NCBI GenBank assembly: GCA_913045055.1
Contig: CAJWPI010000003.1
Coordinates: 1-64,000, forward strand
Length of the DNA: 64,000 nucleotides
Origin: an uncultured Gammaproteobacteria bacterium
Lineage (GTDB): Bacteria > Pseudomonadota > Gammaproteobacteria > Magnimaribacterales > Magnimaribacteraceae
Reading direction: 5' to 3'
In this document: positions 1 to 8,925 of the stretch, piece by piece
How positions within the stretch are numbered: position 1 is the stretch's first letter
Layout: every line of letters begins with the position of its first letter
Program-made: the position numbers and the translations under genes
Notes under the pieces: model-generated
Database searches by the model: none
What the model saw: the letters and a program-made list of their open reading frames with translations, nothing else
Told to the model about the DNA's origin: nothing

Positions 1-734
1 ACTTTTTGAGAAAGACTTAAAACATAACCATCTTCTTCTAAGCCAGAACTTAATTCTTCTGTATCTTGATAAATAATACCTATCTGAGTTCTATTAAGAG
101 GTACTTGAAAAGATACCCTGGTCGTATCGTAGCCTTTTAGTTCTGAATCAAAAGCAATAGCTGCGTAGAAAGAACTAGTTTTATAATTTAGAGATATGGA
201 AGTGGAATCTCCAATACTATTGTCTTCTTCATCTTCAGTACCCTTGATAGCATTAAAAGTTGCAGAAAACCCGTCTCCTAAAGTAGGAGTTGTATAGCCG
301 ATAAATTCACTCATCCTATTTTCTCCTTGTAAAATATTTTTTATATCTCCTGCAAGGTCATTAAATAGATCAATTTTTGATTGAGACTTTTTTAAAGCTG
401 TGTCGTGTGTTCCTAAAAATAAAGTTCCTAAAGAACTTTTAATTCCAATGAAGGTATTTCGCTGTTTAAGAACGCGCCCTTTTGATTCATCTGCTTTCCC
501 ATCCACTGGGTCTACTTCATATTCAGCTTGATAAATTAACTCTAGATCTTTCCTTAATTCTTTATTTCCTTTTATTCCTAATCTAGAAGCATTATTCTCC
601 TCATTTAAATCTGTTCCGGCTATTGTGTCTTGGGATTCGAGTGTTACTAATAATTTTCCATAAGCAGTAGTATCAGATTGAACTGAAAAAGAAAGCAGTA
701 AAGTTATTAATAGAAAAAGACCTTTAATCTTCAT
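1..734 (-). CDS. Gram-negative porin-like outer-membrane protein, C-terminus truncated by window edge
   Basis: Open minus-strand frame from ATG at 734 to the window edge (not in ORF track): MKIKGLFLLITLLLSFSVQSDTTAYGKLLVTLESQD...NNASRLGIKGNKELRKDLELIYQAEYEVD...GRVLKQRNTFIGIKSSLGTLFLGTHDT; signal peptide plus typical porin N-terminal pattern. Confidence 0.85.
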   Translation of the reverse strand, partial: MKIKGLFLLITLLLSFSVQSDTTAYGKLLVTLESQDTIAGTDLNEENNASRLGIKGNKELRKDLELIYQAEYEVDPVDGKADESKGRVLKQRNTFIGIKSSLGTLFLGTHDTALKKSQSKIDLFNDLAGDIKNILQGENRMSEFIGYTTPTLGDGFSATFNAIKGTEDEEDNSIGDSTSISLNYKTSSFYAAIAFDSELKGYDTTRVSFQVPLNRTQIGIIYQDTEELSSGLEEDGYVLSLSQK

Positions 735-793
735 AAATTAGCTAGTCAAGAACAAGTAATATTTTTTTCATGATCACATTGTAAAAAAACAAG

Positions 794-843
794 GTGACAA
801 TTAAATTAAACTTTGGTGACAATTAAATTAAACTTTGGTGACA
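794..843 (-). promoter_or_regulatory. Tandem Pho-box-like direct repeats upstream of porin
   Basis: Three GGTGACAATTAA copies at exactly 22-bp period (GTGACA at 794, 816, 838; TGTCACC on minus strand), 22 bp = 2 x 11-bp PhoB half-site spacing. Confidence 0.6.
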
Positions 844-916
844 ATTAAAGAACGTGCTTTTAATATTCTTAGCACTAATTTATTATCTCTTTGTCTTATA
901 CAATGGCCTTAAATAA

Positions 917-1756
917 ATGATTGAGTATGACGTATCAGAATATATAACCTTAAATAGAGCCCTCTACTCTGAAGAAAAGAGAAGATTGCATATTGAATTC
1001 TCAAAACTTCAAAAATGGGCTATAGATTATGAGAAGAAAATTGCTGTTGTTCTAGAAGGCCGAGACGCTGCCGGTAAGACTGATACTATAAATCTTCTTG
1101 CTAGACATCTAATTCCTGATCATTTTAGATATATTCATCTGGGTATCCCGACTAAGAATGAATCTAAAAGATGGTTTAAAAGATATAAACGACATATGCC
1201 AAAAGCTGGTGAAATAGTATTTTTTGACCGCTCCTGGTATACGAGAGCAACAGTTGAAGTAACTATGGGTTATTGCTCTGAAAAACAATACGCCAACTTC
1301 ATGAAAAAAGTCGTTTCTTGGGAAGAAGATTTAATTTCTTCTGGAATAGATATTATTAAAATTTATTTATCTATTGGAAAAGAACAACAAAAATCTAGAT
1401 TCCAAGAGAGACAAACTAATCCACTTAAACTTTGGAAGTTAAGTGAAAATGATTTGCGTATGGCAGATAAATGGGAAATATTTACTTTTTTTAAAAACAA
1501 GATGTTTGAAGAAACTTCTCATCATGCAGCACCTTGGGCTGTTATCAATGCAAACAACAAAATGGTGGCAAGATTAAGTGCGCTTAGATATCTTTTAAAC
1601 GAGTTTGATTATCTAGGAAAAACGTTACACAAGCCTAAAAGCTGGACAACAAAGATCAATAATTATCATCTAGATATCAACGGTGTAGAATTTCAAAACT
1701 TGAGTTACACGCAATTTCAAACCCTAAGAAAATTATCTAGTGAAAAAGACCGTTGA
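917..1756 (+). CDS. ppk2: Polyphosphate kinase 2 family protein
   Basis: Walker A EGRDAAGKTDTI and FFDRSWYTRATVE..MGYC motifs typical of PPK2. Confidence 0.9.
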   Translation: MIEYDVSEYITLNRALYSEEKRRLHIEFSKLQKWAIDYEKKIAVVLEGRDAAGKTDTINLLARHLIPDHFRYIHLGIPTKNESKRWFKRYKRHMPKAGEIVFFDRSWYTRATVEVTMGYCSEKQYANFMKKVVSWEEDLISSGIDIIKIYLSIGKEQQKSRFQERQTNPLKLWKLSENDLRMADKWEIFTFFKNKMFEETSHHAAPWAVINANNKMVARLSALRYLLNEFDYLGKTLHKPKSWTTKINNYHLDINGVEFQNLSYTQFQTLRKLSSEKDR

Positions 1757-2663
1757 TAGAGACTATATTAAAATTGCTGCTATAGATATTGGCTCTAATG
1801 CAGTTAAATATAAGCAATATAGACTTAAGCATACATCCCTGAGAGGGCACCCTATAGAACTTGATACCTTTAGCCGTATTTCTATTAGGCTAGCAACAGA
1901 TGTTCTCGAACTTGGAGAAATTAGTGAAAAAACATCTTCAAAACTAATCCATGAACTAAAAAGAATTATAAAAAAAGCAAAGAAAAGAAAAGTTGAATGG
2001 ATTGGTATTTGTGCAACTTCGGCTATGAGGGGTGCAAAGAATAGCGCAGAGGTTTGCAATCTAATAGAAGAAACTACAGATATCAAAGTTAACGTAATAA
2101 GTGGTATACAAGAAGCCTACTATCTGAAATATACAAACTTAAGTTGTATAGAGTCTAAGCCAACATGCCCACTTATTGTGGATGTAGGAGGAGGAAGTAC
2201 AGAAGTCCTTGTAAATTCTGATGAAGTATTATTCGATTCTTTTGATTTAGGGGCAGTGAGATGCCTAGAAAATAAGGACTACAGAGTAGAGTGGGACAGA
2301 TTGTATGAATGGTTAGAAAAAGTTAATCATCTTCCTGTAGAAATGTTGGTAGGCATAGGAGGGAATATAAGATCTTTAATGAAACTTTTAAATAAAAAGA
2401 AAGGATATCCAGTAGATAAACAAGAATTGAAGAACCTTTTAATTGAATTAGAGAAACTTTCTATAGAAGAAAAGATCAACCAACTTGGTTTAGCAGAAGA
2501 TAGAGCTGACGTTATTGTTCCAGCGGGTAAGATTTTTCTAGAAATTTTAGATAAGACTTCTATAAATTCTGTTTGCGCTCTTGAGTGGAGTCTAAGTGAT
2601 GCAATAGCTTTTGATTATTATCTTAATAATATTGAATTATTCTATGACTATAAAATAGCTTAG
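1740..2663 (+). CDS. Ppx/GppA family exopolyphosphatase-like protein
   Basis: IDIGSNAVK, VDVGGGSTE, GIGGNIRSL motifs of Ppx/GppA; overlaps ppk2 by 17 nt. Confidence 0.88.
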   Translation: MKKTVDRDYIKIAAIDIGSNAVKYKQYRLKHTSLRGHPIELDTFSRISIRLATDVLELGEISEKTSSKLIHELKRIIKKAKKRKVEWIGICATSAMRGAKNSAEVCNLIEETTDIKVNVISGIQEAYYLKYTNLSCIESKPTCPLIVDVGGGSTEVLVNSDEVLFDSFDLGAVRCLENKDYRVEWDRLYEWLEKVNHLPVEMLVGIGGNIRSLMKLLNKKKGYPVDKQELKNLLIELEKLSIEEKINQLGLAEDRADVIVPAGKIFLEILDKTSINSVCALEWSLSDAIAFDYYLNNIELFYDYKIA

Positions 2664-2665
2664 AC

Positions 2666-4003
2666 TTAAGAAGGAAGTTCTATCCAAAATCTTGAGCCAC
2701 CCTCCTTACCTTGTAAATTTTCTACACCCACACTCCCATACATTAACTTTGAAAGATTCTTGGCTATAGAAAGACCTAAACCAGTGCCACCTTCTTTTAG
2801 AGACCTGCCCTTATCAACTCTAAAAAACCTTTCAAATACCCTTGCGTGATATTTCTTTGGGATTCCTGGACCTTGATCCTGAACGTATATTTTAGTTCTT
2901 CCACTATTTTCTTTGGTAAATATCTTAATCGTCCCACCCTCAGGTGAATAAGCAATAGCATTTGAAAGAAAATTGCTTATAACTAATTCCAAAGCTGGGA
3001 TATCTGCAGAACAAGCAATGTTTAATGATTGGTCTAGTTCTAGTTTGATATTTTTGCTTAATAGAATATCGTCATAATTTAGAGCTACAGAAGAAACATT
3101 ATCCAGAATTTTTACTTTTTTGATATCTATCGGGAATTCACCTGCTTCTATTCGAGCTAAGTAAAGTAAGTCATCTACAATTCGTCTCATTCTATCTGCA
3201 TTCTTAACTATCGCAGAAGTAAAGTACTGAAGATCTTTTTTTTGGTTATCTTCTAAAGTAAGAATTGTTTCAGCAGTTGCACTTAATACACTAATAGGAG
3301 TCCTAAGTTCATGTGAAACATTACCAATGAAATCAGAGCGTACAGTCTCAAGCTGGATTAATCTTGAAATATCATTTATGACTAAGAGGGTATCAGCATT
3401 AGTCTCATTATGTGAGGCAGTAGCAAACAATACCTTTGTTTTAGGATCTCGCAGAGTGATTTCTTTAGATACAACTTTTCCTTGCAAGGCCTCAGATATC
3501 AGTTTTTTTAAATCTTTATTATTTACTTTATCTAAAAAATTTTCTCCAGGTGCTAAAGGAGCTGTATTCAATAATTCTGAAAATGCGGGATTGCATAGTT
3601 GTACTTTTCCTTGATCATCTATTGAAACAACACCTTGACCCATTTCTTCTAGGGCCCTCCCAAACTGATTTCTTTCAGAGGCAATAAAAGAAACTTCAGT
3701 TTTAAGTTCATTGGCTATCTCATTCATAGTATTTCGAATTCTCTTTAATCCAGCCCTCTTTGTGCCTTTAACTCCTGTAGCTTTAACAAGGTTTCTTGCA
3801 CTTCTTATGACCCCTAAGAATTCTTTTGAAAAGTAAGAGGAAGTAATATAGCTAAGAAAGAGCCCAATAGTTAGTCCTATTAACGAGAAAAAAAATAGAA
3901 ATATATAGTCCTCTACCCTACCTTCTATTAATAGGGCCAGCACTAAAACTATCAATGAGTTTGATAGGAAAGTGGACCAGAAAATTCTCCACCTGATATC
4001 CAT
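2666..4003 (-). CDS. phoR: PhoR-like sensor histidine kinase
   Basis: N-terminal TM segments, PAS-like domain, DFIGNVSHELRTPISVL H-box, GPGIP and GGTGLGLSIAK; adjacent to PhoB-like regulator. Confidence 0.9.
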   Translation of the reverse strand: MDIRWRIFWSTFLSNSLIVLVLALLIEGRVEDYIFLFFFSLIGLTIGLFLSYITSSYFSKEFLGVIRSARNLVKATGVKGTKRAGLKRIRNTMNEIANELKTEVSFIASERNQFGRALEEMGQGVVSIDDQGKVQLCNPAFSELLNTAPLAPGENFLDKVNNKDLKKLISEALQGKVVSKEITLRDPKTKVLFATASHNETNADTLLVINDISRLIQLETVRSDFIGNVSHELRTPISVLSATAETILTLEDNQKKDLQYFTSAIVKNADRMRRIVDDLLYLARIEAGEFPIDIKKVKILDNVSSVALNYDDILLSKNIKLELDQSLNIACSADIPALELVISNFLSNAIAYSPEGGTIKIFTKENSGRTKIYVQDQGPGIPKKYHARVFERFFRVDKGRSLKEGGTGLGLSIAKNLSKLMYGSVGVENLQGKEGGSRFWIELPS

Positions 4004-4012
4004 AAACTAAGA

Positions 4013-4702
4013 TTATATTATGTAATTAAAGCGGTAGCCTACTCCTCGCACAGTTTCTATCTTATTTCCTAAATCTCCAAGCTTGGCTCTTAACCTTTTG
4101 ATATGTGTATCAACAGTTCTAGTGGTAATTGAGTTGTTATAACCCCAAACTTTTTCTAATAACATTTCTCTAGTTTGCATGCGGCCGTTTCTCTCTGATA
4201 AATAGAGCAATAACTTAAACTCTATTAAAGTTAAATCTACTTCAATATTTCCAATATAAACCCGATGGGCGGAGATATCTATTTTTAAATCCCCTATCTC
4301 AATTTCATCAGTAATGGCTTCGCTTTTATTATTACGTTTTAAGATAGCTGAGATTCTTAGCACTAATTCTCGTACACTAAAAGGTTTCACTACGTAGTCA
4401 TCTGCACCAAGTTCAAAACCAACAACTTTATCAACTTCTTCTCCTTTTGCAGTTAGCATAAGAATACAGATATCTTGTCCAATATCTGAATTTCTAATTC
4501 TTTTGCATACTTCTAAACCAGAAATATCAGGGAGCATTAAGTCTAGAACAATTAGATCAGGTTTAGGTTCATTTAAGGCCTTTTTTAAGGCTTCTTCACC
4601 TCTTGTTACACCTTGAGTTTGGTAACCTTCAGATTGAAGATTAAACTCTAACGTCTTAAGGAGATCAGGCTCATCTTCAACTATTAGGATATTTGGTTTC
4701 AT
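4013..4702 (-). CDS. phoB: PhoB-like OmpR-family response regulator
   Basis: Receiver domain (VEDEPDLL, VLDLMLPDISG, LTAKGEE, DDYVVKPF) plus winged-helix (TRTVDTHIKRLRAKLG...VRGVGYRF). Confidence 0.92.
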   Translation of the reverse strand: MKPNILIVEDEPDLLKTLEFNLQSEGYQTQGVTRGEEALKKALNEPKPDLIVLDLMLPDISGLEVCKRIRNSDIGQDICILMLTAKGEEVDKVVGFELGADDYVVKPFSVRELVLRISAILKRNNKSEAITDEIEIGDLKIDISAHRVYIGNIEVDLTLIEFKLLLYLSERNGRMQTREMLLEKVWGYNNSITTRTVDTHIKRLRAKLGDLGNKIETVRGVGYRFNYII

Positions 4703-4704
4703 AT

Positions 4705-4731
4705 GACTTTAAATTGTCATAATGTGACAAA
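4705..4731 (-). promoter_or_regulatory. Pho-box-like half-sites immediately upstream of phoB start
   Basis: Minus strand TGTCACATTA-TGACAATTTAA-AGTCAT ending at the phoB ATG; same half-site words as the 5472-5584 arrays. Confidence 0.45.
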
Positions 4732-4760
4732 CTAATAATAATTTCAAGATTTAAAGTTAA

Positions 4761-5177
4761 TTATTGTCTAGTTTTAAAATGTTTTTTTGCAACCCTTTCT
4801 CTCAGTTCAGAACTTGAAAAATCATGAGGTCTAGAGTTAAAGTAACATTTATCTAGTGTATCTGATCTGCCTGTGAAGGGTTTTTCTCTATACTCTTCTC
4901 CAAGTATCCTTATATCCCATTCTACGGAACCCAAGATATTCAATACATCCTCTTCCGTATCATAAACAATAATTTCATCTACATACTTACAAGCAGAAAC
5001 CTGTATCTGTCGTTCTACTATACTTTGGACGGGTGTATTCTTTTCTTCTCTATCTACGGATGGATCAGTCTGTATACAGACTATTAGATGATCACATTGT
5101 TTTTTAGCTTCTTGAAGCATCATAACGTGACCTGCATGAAATAAATCAAATGCTCCAAAAGTAATACCTTTTTTCAT
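4761..5177 (-). CDS. TagD-like cytidylyltransferase / glycerol-3-phosphate cytidylyltransferase family
   Basis: GAFDLFHAGHVMMLQEAK HxGH motif and RPHDFSSSELRERV C-terminal motif. Confidence 0.85.
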   Translation of the reverse strand: MKKGITFGAFDLFHAGHVMMLQEAKKQCDHLIVCIQTDPSVDREEKNTPVQSIVERQIQVSACKYVDEIIVYDTEEDVLNILGSVEWDIRILGEEYREKPFTGRSDTLDKCYFNSRPHDFSSSELRERVAKKHFKTRQ

Positions 5178-5251
5178 TAGTTATTTTATAAAGTGAGAGT
5201 TGGTATCTAAATTATTGTATCTCAGCTAGAAAGAAAGTAAGAGTGTTAATT

Positions 5252-5280
5252 AAAAAAGGAGACTAAAGTCTCCTTTTTTT
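5252..5280 (-). terminator. Rho-independent-type hairpin (potentially bidirectional)
   Basis: AAAAAAGGAGACT-AA-AGTCTCCTTTTTT, 13-bp perfect inverted repeat with A and T tracts. Confidence 0.85.
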
Positions 5281-5337
5281 AATTCAAAGTTATAGTTAAT
5301 TTCTTACTTTAAGCAAATCAGAATTATTTATACTATA

Positions 5338-5442
5338 TTAATTTGTCTCCTGACCAACACAAACTTTCATATAGACCTTATCTATCCTTCCAGATTTCAT
5401 AACTTTGTTTATTTTTTGGCCTATTTTTCTTACTTTTTTCAT
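5338..5442 (-). CDS. Putative 34-aa basic microprotein (not in ORF track)
   Basis: Minus-strand ATG...TAA: MKKVRKIGQKINKVMKSGRIDKVYMKVCVGQETN; AAGGA just upstream of ATG; Pho-like array upstream, terminator about 58 nt downstream of stop. Confidence 0.5.
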   Translation of the reverse strand: MKKVRKIGQKINKVMKSGRIDKVYMKVCVGQETN

Positions 5443-5471
5443 ATTCCTTATGTTTTTAATTTCATAAATAA

Positions 5472-5532
5472 ATGACTTTTTTGTTACAAAATTAAGTCAT
5501 TAATATGACTAATATATGTCAATTATGTGACA
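5472..5532 (-). promoter_or_regulatory. Six tandem 11-bp-phased Pho-box-like half-sites
   Basis: Minus strand: TGTCACATAAT|TGACATATATT|AGTCATATTAA|TGACTTAATTT|TGTAACAAAAA|AGTCAT; first and last hexamers are exactly 5 x 11 bp apart. Confidence 0.65.
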
Positions 5533-5567
5533 AATTCAACAATAATAAAAGAAAACGAGGTCTTTAT

Positions 5568-5584
5568 GTGACAATTCTGTGTCA
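5568..5584 (-). promoter_or_regulatory. Additional Pho-box-like pair
   Basis: Minus strand TGACACAGAAT|TGTCAC, 11-bp spacing, 41 bp upstream of the six-unit array. Confidence 0.5.
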
Positions 5585-5620
5585 TTGAGGAAAAAACTTA
5601 TTAAATTTGCATTTTATGGA

Positions 5621-6778
5621 CTAATTAGTAATTGAATCCACTATATACCCCAAAAACTCTATGTTATCCCAACTTTCAGGGGCTTGTGTGACTTGTATAT
5701 TTTGACCTGAACGTACACTCTCTGTACCAAATCTAGTATATTTGCTATTCCTTACTATCACTAAATCAAGATCTTTATATACCCAGATATCATTGGTATG
5801 TAATCCCAATGCTCCGATTAGATTATTCTCAGGAAATATCCACCAATGCAGTCCATAATTATCTACTCCTTGGGCTAAAGAAGTTGATTCATTTACCCAT
5901 TTTTCTGAAATTATTTGTTCTTCTTTCCACTTACCATTCCTAGCAAAGAGCAAACCAAATCTTGCAAAATCTCTAGTAGTTGCATCTATACAGCAATAAG
6001 TCATAGTATGACCTGCCTTATCTGACCACCAGTCAGCAGTCATTTCTATCTTGGGAAATAATTCTCTTTCTGCAAATTCTCTTGCTGTCATACCGGTTGA
6101 AGTTTCTAGAATTCCAGAGAGGATCATTGAGTCTGAATTTGAATAAAGAAATTCCGTACCACTGGTCTTTGTTGCCTGCCTATTTAAAGCAAAAAATAAT
6201 TGATCATCGGCTGAAGTATAAATTCCTGCACCACCTATACCCTCATCCTCTAAACCTGATCTCATCTCTAAAATATCTCTAATAGAAATCTCTGATCTTG
6301 ATTTAGGACAGTCTAACGCCAGGCAAACTACTTCGTTGCAATCCCATTCGCTTACGTATTTACAGACCTTCTCATCTACTGAGTCTATATAGGCTTTATT
6401 AATAGCAATCCCTATTAAAGCACTAGAAACACTTTTTCCACTTGACCAACTGGTAGCTTTAGACAAGTAGTTGCTTCCCTCCCCATATCTCTCAGCAACT
6501 ATAACTCCGTACCTAACAATTACCACTGCTTGGGTATTTCTATCTTCTTTAAACGCATAATCTAGTGCTTGATCCAATTTTGATTTATCCATACCTGCTA
6601 AAGCGGATTCAACGACCTGCCAAGATACATCGGGCCAAGTGTTCACCGTAGGGCTCATAGAGTTAGATGGGGGCATTGTCATTATTTCCTCTTGAGAAGA
6701 AGAACTCCCTCCTCCACCACAGCTTATCAGCACTAATAATATTAATGATAAGTAAGATGACTTATTTAACTTTTTCAT
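5621..6778 (-). CDS. Beta-lactamase-family serine hydrolase, lipoprotein
   Basis: Lipobox LVLISCGGGG; SWSSGK (SxxK), YSNSD motif. Confidence 0.85.
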   Translation of the reverse strand: MKKLNKSSYLSLILLVLISCGGGGSSSSQEEIMTMPPSNSMSPTVNTWPDVSWQVVESALAGMDKSKLDQALDYAFKEDRNTQAVVIVRYGVIVAERYGEGSNYLSKATSWSSGKSVSSALIGIAINKAYIDSVDEKVCKYVSEWDCNEVVCLALDCPKSRSEISIRDILEMRSGLEDEGIGGAGIYTSADDQLFFALNRQATKTSGTEFLYSNSDSMILSGILETSTGMTAREFAERELFPKIEMTADWWSDKAGHTMTYCCIDATTRDFARFGLLFARNGKWKEEQIISEKWVNESTSLAQGVDNYGLHWWIFPENNLIGALGLHTNDIWVYKDLDLVIVRNSKYTRFGTESVRSGQNIQVTQAPESWDNIEFLGYIVDSITN

Positions 6779-7266
6779 TTAAACAATTTTGGATACTCAA
6801 AGGTCTCAAATTTTCCGCAATTTCTATACATATCAGACCAATCATCTAACTTAAAGGAAATATAAATTACTCCACAAGTTGAAAAATTTTTAGTGGGTTC
6901 TGAACACAACCAATAACTAAAGTCTTGTATGCCCGGATTATGTCCAACCATAGCAATAGATTTAGCAGATTGTGAAGATAGTATTTCTATAAATATATCT
7001 CTAGAAGCATGATAAAGTCTAGGTTCTGAAATAAGTTTACTCTCATCAAAGCTAAGTTCTTTTGCAATTAACTCAGCTGTTGCAAGAGCTCGATTTGCAC
7101 TACTTGAAATGATTAAATCTAAGTTAATTTTATAATCCTTTATCCTCTGACCCATTAAGGGAGCATTCGTATTTCCCCTGTTGTTCAATGGCCTGTCATA
7201 ATCTGAAAGGTTAGGATTAGACCAACTTGATTTAGCGTGTCTTATCAATAACAGGTTTAAATCCAT
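6775..7266 (-). CDS. Histidine phosphatase family protein (SixA-like)
   Basis: LLIRHAKSSW...DYDRPLNNRG and MVGHNPGIQD motifs. Confidence 0.88.
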   Translation of the reverse strand: MDLNLLLIRHAKSSWSNPNLSDYDRPLNNRGNTNAPLMGQRIKDYKINLDLIISSSANRALATAELIAKELSFDESKLISEPRLYHASRDIFIEILSSQSAKSIAMVGHNPGIQDFSYWLCSEPTKNFSTCGVIYISFKLDDWSDMYRNCGKFETFEYPKLFK

Positions 7267-7317
7267 ATTTATATTTTAACCTTTTCGATATTCATTTTAG
7301 AATAGGTATGTTGAGAT

Positions 7318-8145
7318 ATGGCAAAAATTATAAAAGAAGAATCTGCCCTTGGGGCTACCATTCAAGAAATTGATCTAAAGAATCCTTTAGACAACGACCT
7401 TAAGAATTTTATTATTAAGGCCTTGGCTGAGAATGAAGTCATATTTTTTAGAGATCAAGATATTTCTCCAGAACAACATAGAGCTTTTGCATCAAATTTT
7501 GGGAAACTACAAAACCATCCTGTCTACCCTACTGTCTCAGATTTCCCTGAGATAACTATCCTAGAGAATAATGAGAAAAACCCATCTAAAATAGAGAAAT
7601 GGCACACAGACATGACTTTCAAAAAGATTCCTCCGCTGGGTAGCATCTTACTTGGTAAAGTTATTCCTGAGAAAGGAGGAGACACACTATTTGCTAGTCT
7701 TTCAGCTGCTTACAATGATTTATCTAATGATATGAAAACATCATTAGAGTCTTTGACAGCAATTCATAGTTTTGAGCATGGTTTTAAAGAAAGCCTCTCA
7801 GAACCTTATGGAAGAGAAAAGTTAGCTCAAGCTTTAATCGATAATCCTCCTGTAGAACATCCCGTGATTCGAACTCACCCTTTTACCGGAAGAAAGCTTA
7901 TTTATGTAAATAGTTTATTTACTCTAAAAATTAAAAACTTAGCTGATGAAGAGTCTGAAGAATTATTGCAATTTCTTTTTAACCACATAAAACAAAAAAG
8001 ATTCCAATGTAGATTCTCTTGGGAGGTTAATTCAATAGCCTTTTGGGATAATAGATCAGTTATTCATAAACCTGATAATAACTATTGGCCGCAAGTCAGA
8101 AGAATGGAGAGAATAACCATTGAAGATAAAGAGAGACCCAGTTAA
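7318..8145 (+). CDS. TauD/TfdA-family Fe(II)/2-oxoglutarate dioxygenase
   Basis: EVIFFRDQDISPEQH, WHTDMTF (HxD), FWDNRSVIH. Confidence 0.9.
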   Translation: MAKIIKEESALGATIQEIDLKNPLDNDLKNFIIKALAENEVIFFRDQDISPEQHRAFASNFGKLQNHPVYPTVSDFPEITILENNEKNPSKIEKWHTDMTFKKIPPLGSILLGKVIPEKGGDTLFASLSAAYNDLSNDMKTSLESLTAIHSFEHGFKESLSEPYGREKLAQALIDNPPVEHPVIRTHPFTGRKLIYVNSLFTLKIKNLADEESEELLQFLFNHIKQKRFQCRFSWEVNSIAFWDNRSVIHKPDNNYWPQVRRMERITIEDKERPS

Positions 8146-8861
8146 TTCTGTTTGAAAAAATTTATCCACCATTGAGCAACCTCCATATTATCTGTTGTAT
8201 CTTCCAGTAAACTTTTTTTAGCTAACTGAAACAAAGATCTTCCTAAAATTTCTTTTCTGCTAGAAGCAACATCTAAAGCGTATTGGGAAGTAAATTCAGG
8301 ATGACCTTGCATACTCATTATGTGATTATCAATATAATACATAGCTATTGGAACTTGTTTATTTCCAGCAACTAATTTAGCACTGCGAGGTAAGACTTTT
8401 ACTTGATCTTTATGACTATGAATTAAAGCAATTGAAGGACTGTTAGTCTTTACCCAAGGGAATTGGGTAACAAAATTATATTGCTGCACTCCAACGGTCC
8501 ACCCTTCAGCTGCATCTCCAGATTCACCACCTAAAGCTTGAGCTATTAATTGATGCCCAAAACAAATACCTAATAATTTCTTTTGTTTTTTATGAAGTAA
8601 GCGAATATATTCTTCTAAATTCTTAATCCAAGATTCATCATCATAAATACTCAACCTACTCCCTGTTATTATATAACCTGAACAGTCTTCTTCTGAGTCA
8701 GGATATTCTCCTTTTACTACATCATAAATTTCTATTTCTATTGAAGGATCTAAATTTTTAAAAAGATTTATATAGAAGTCTCCTTGGTCTCCATGTTTTT
8801 TTTGTAAGTTTTCTAAAACATGATCTGTTAAAAGAATTCCTATATTCATATTATTTTTCAT
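8142..8861 (-). CDS. Class I glutamine amidotransferase-like protein
   Basis: LLGICFGHQLIAQALGG nucleophile elbow; MQGHPEF. Confidence 0.88.
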   Translation of the reverse strand: MKNNMNIGILLTDHVLENLQKKHGDQGDFYINLFKNLDPSIEIEIYDVVKGEYPDSEEDCSGYIITGSRLSIYDDESWIKNLEEYIRLLHKKQKKLLGICFGHQLIAQALGGESGDAAEGWTVGVQQYNFVTQFPWVKTNSPSIALIHSHKDQVKVLPRSAKLVAGNKQVPIAMYYIDNHIMSMQGHPEFTSQYALDVASSRKEILGRSLFQLAKKSLLEDTTDNMEVAQWWINFFKQN

Positions 8862-8925
8862 TAGAGCATTAATGACTATAAACGAAGAGACTGCTATTCT
8901 TAATATTTATTATAAGGAGTATTGA

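Noticed and set aside
1763-2086. Antisense ORFs of 60-138 aa in the track (e.g. 1763-2086, 9141-9557, 11633-11839, 15868-16242, 56369-56692, 60921-61154)
   Set aside because: They lie wholly opposite well-supported genes, have no recognisable motifs, and look like ordinary shadow ORFs of AT-rich coding sequence.
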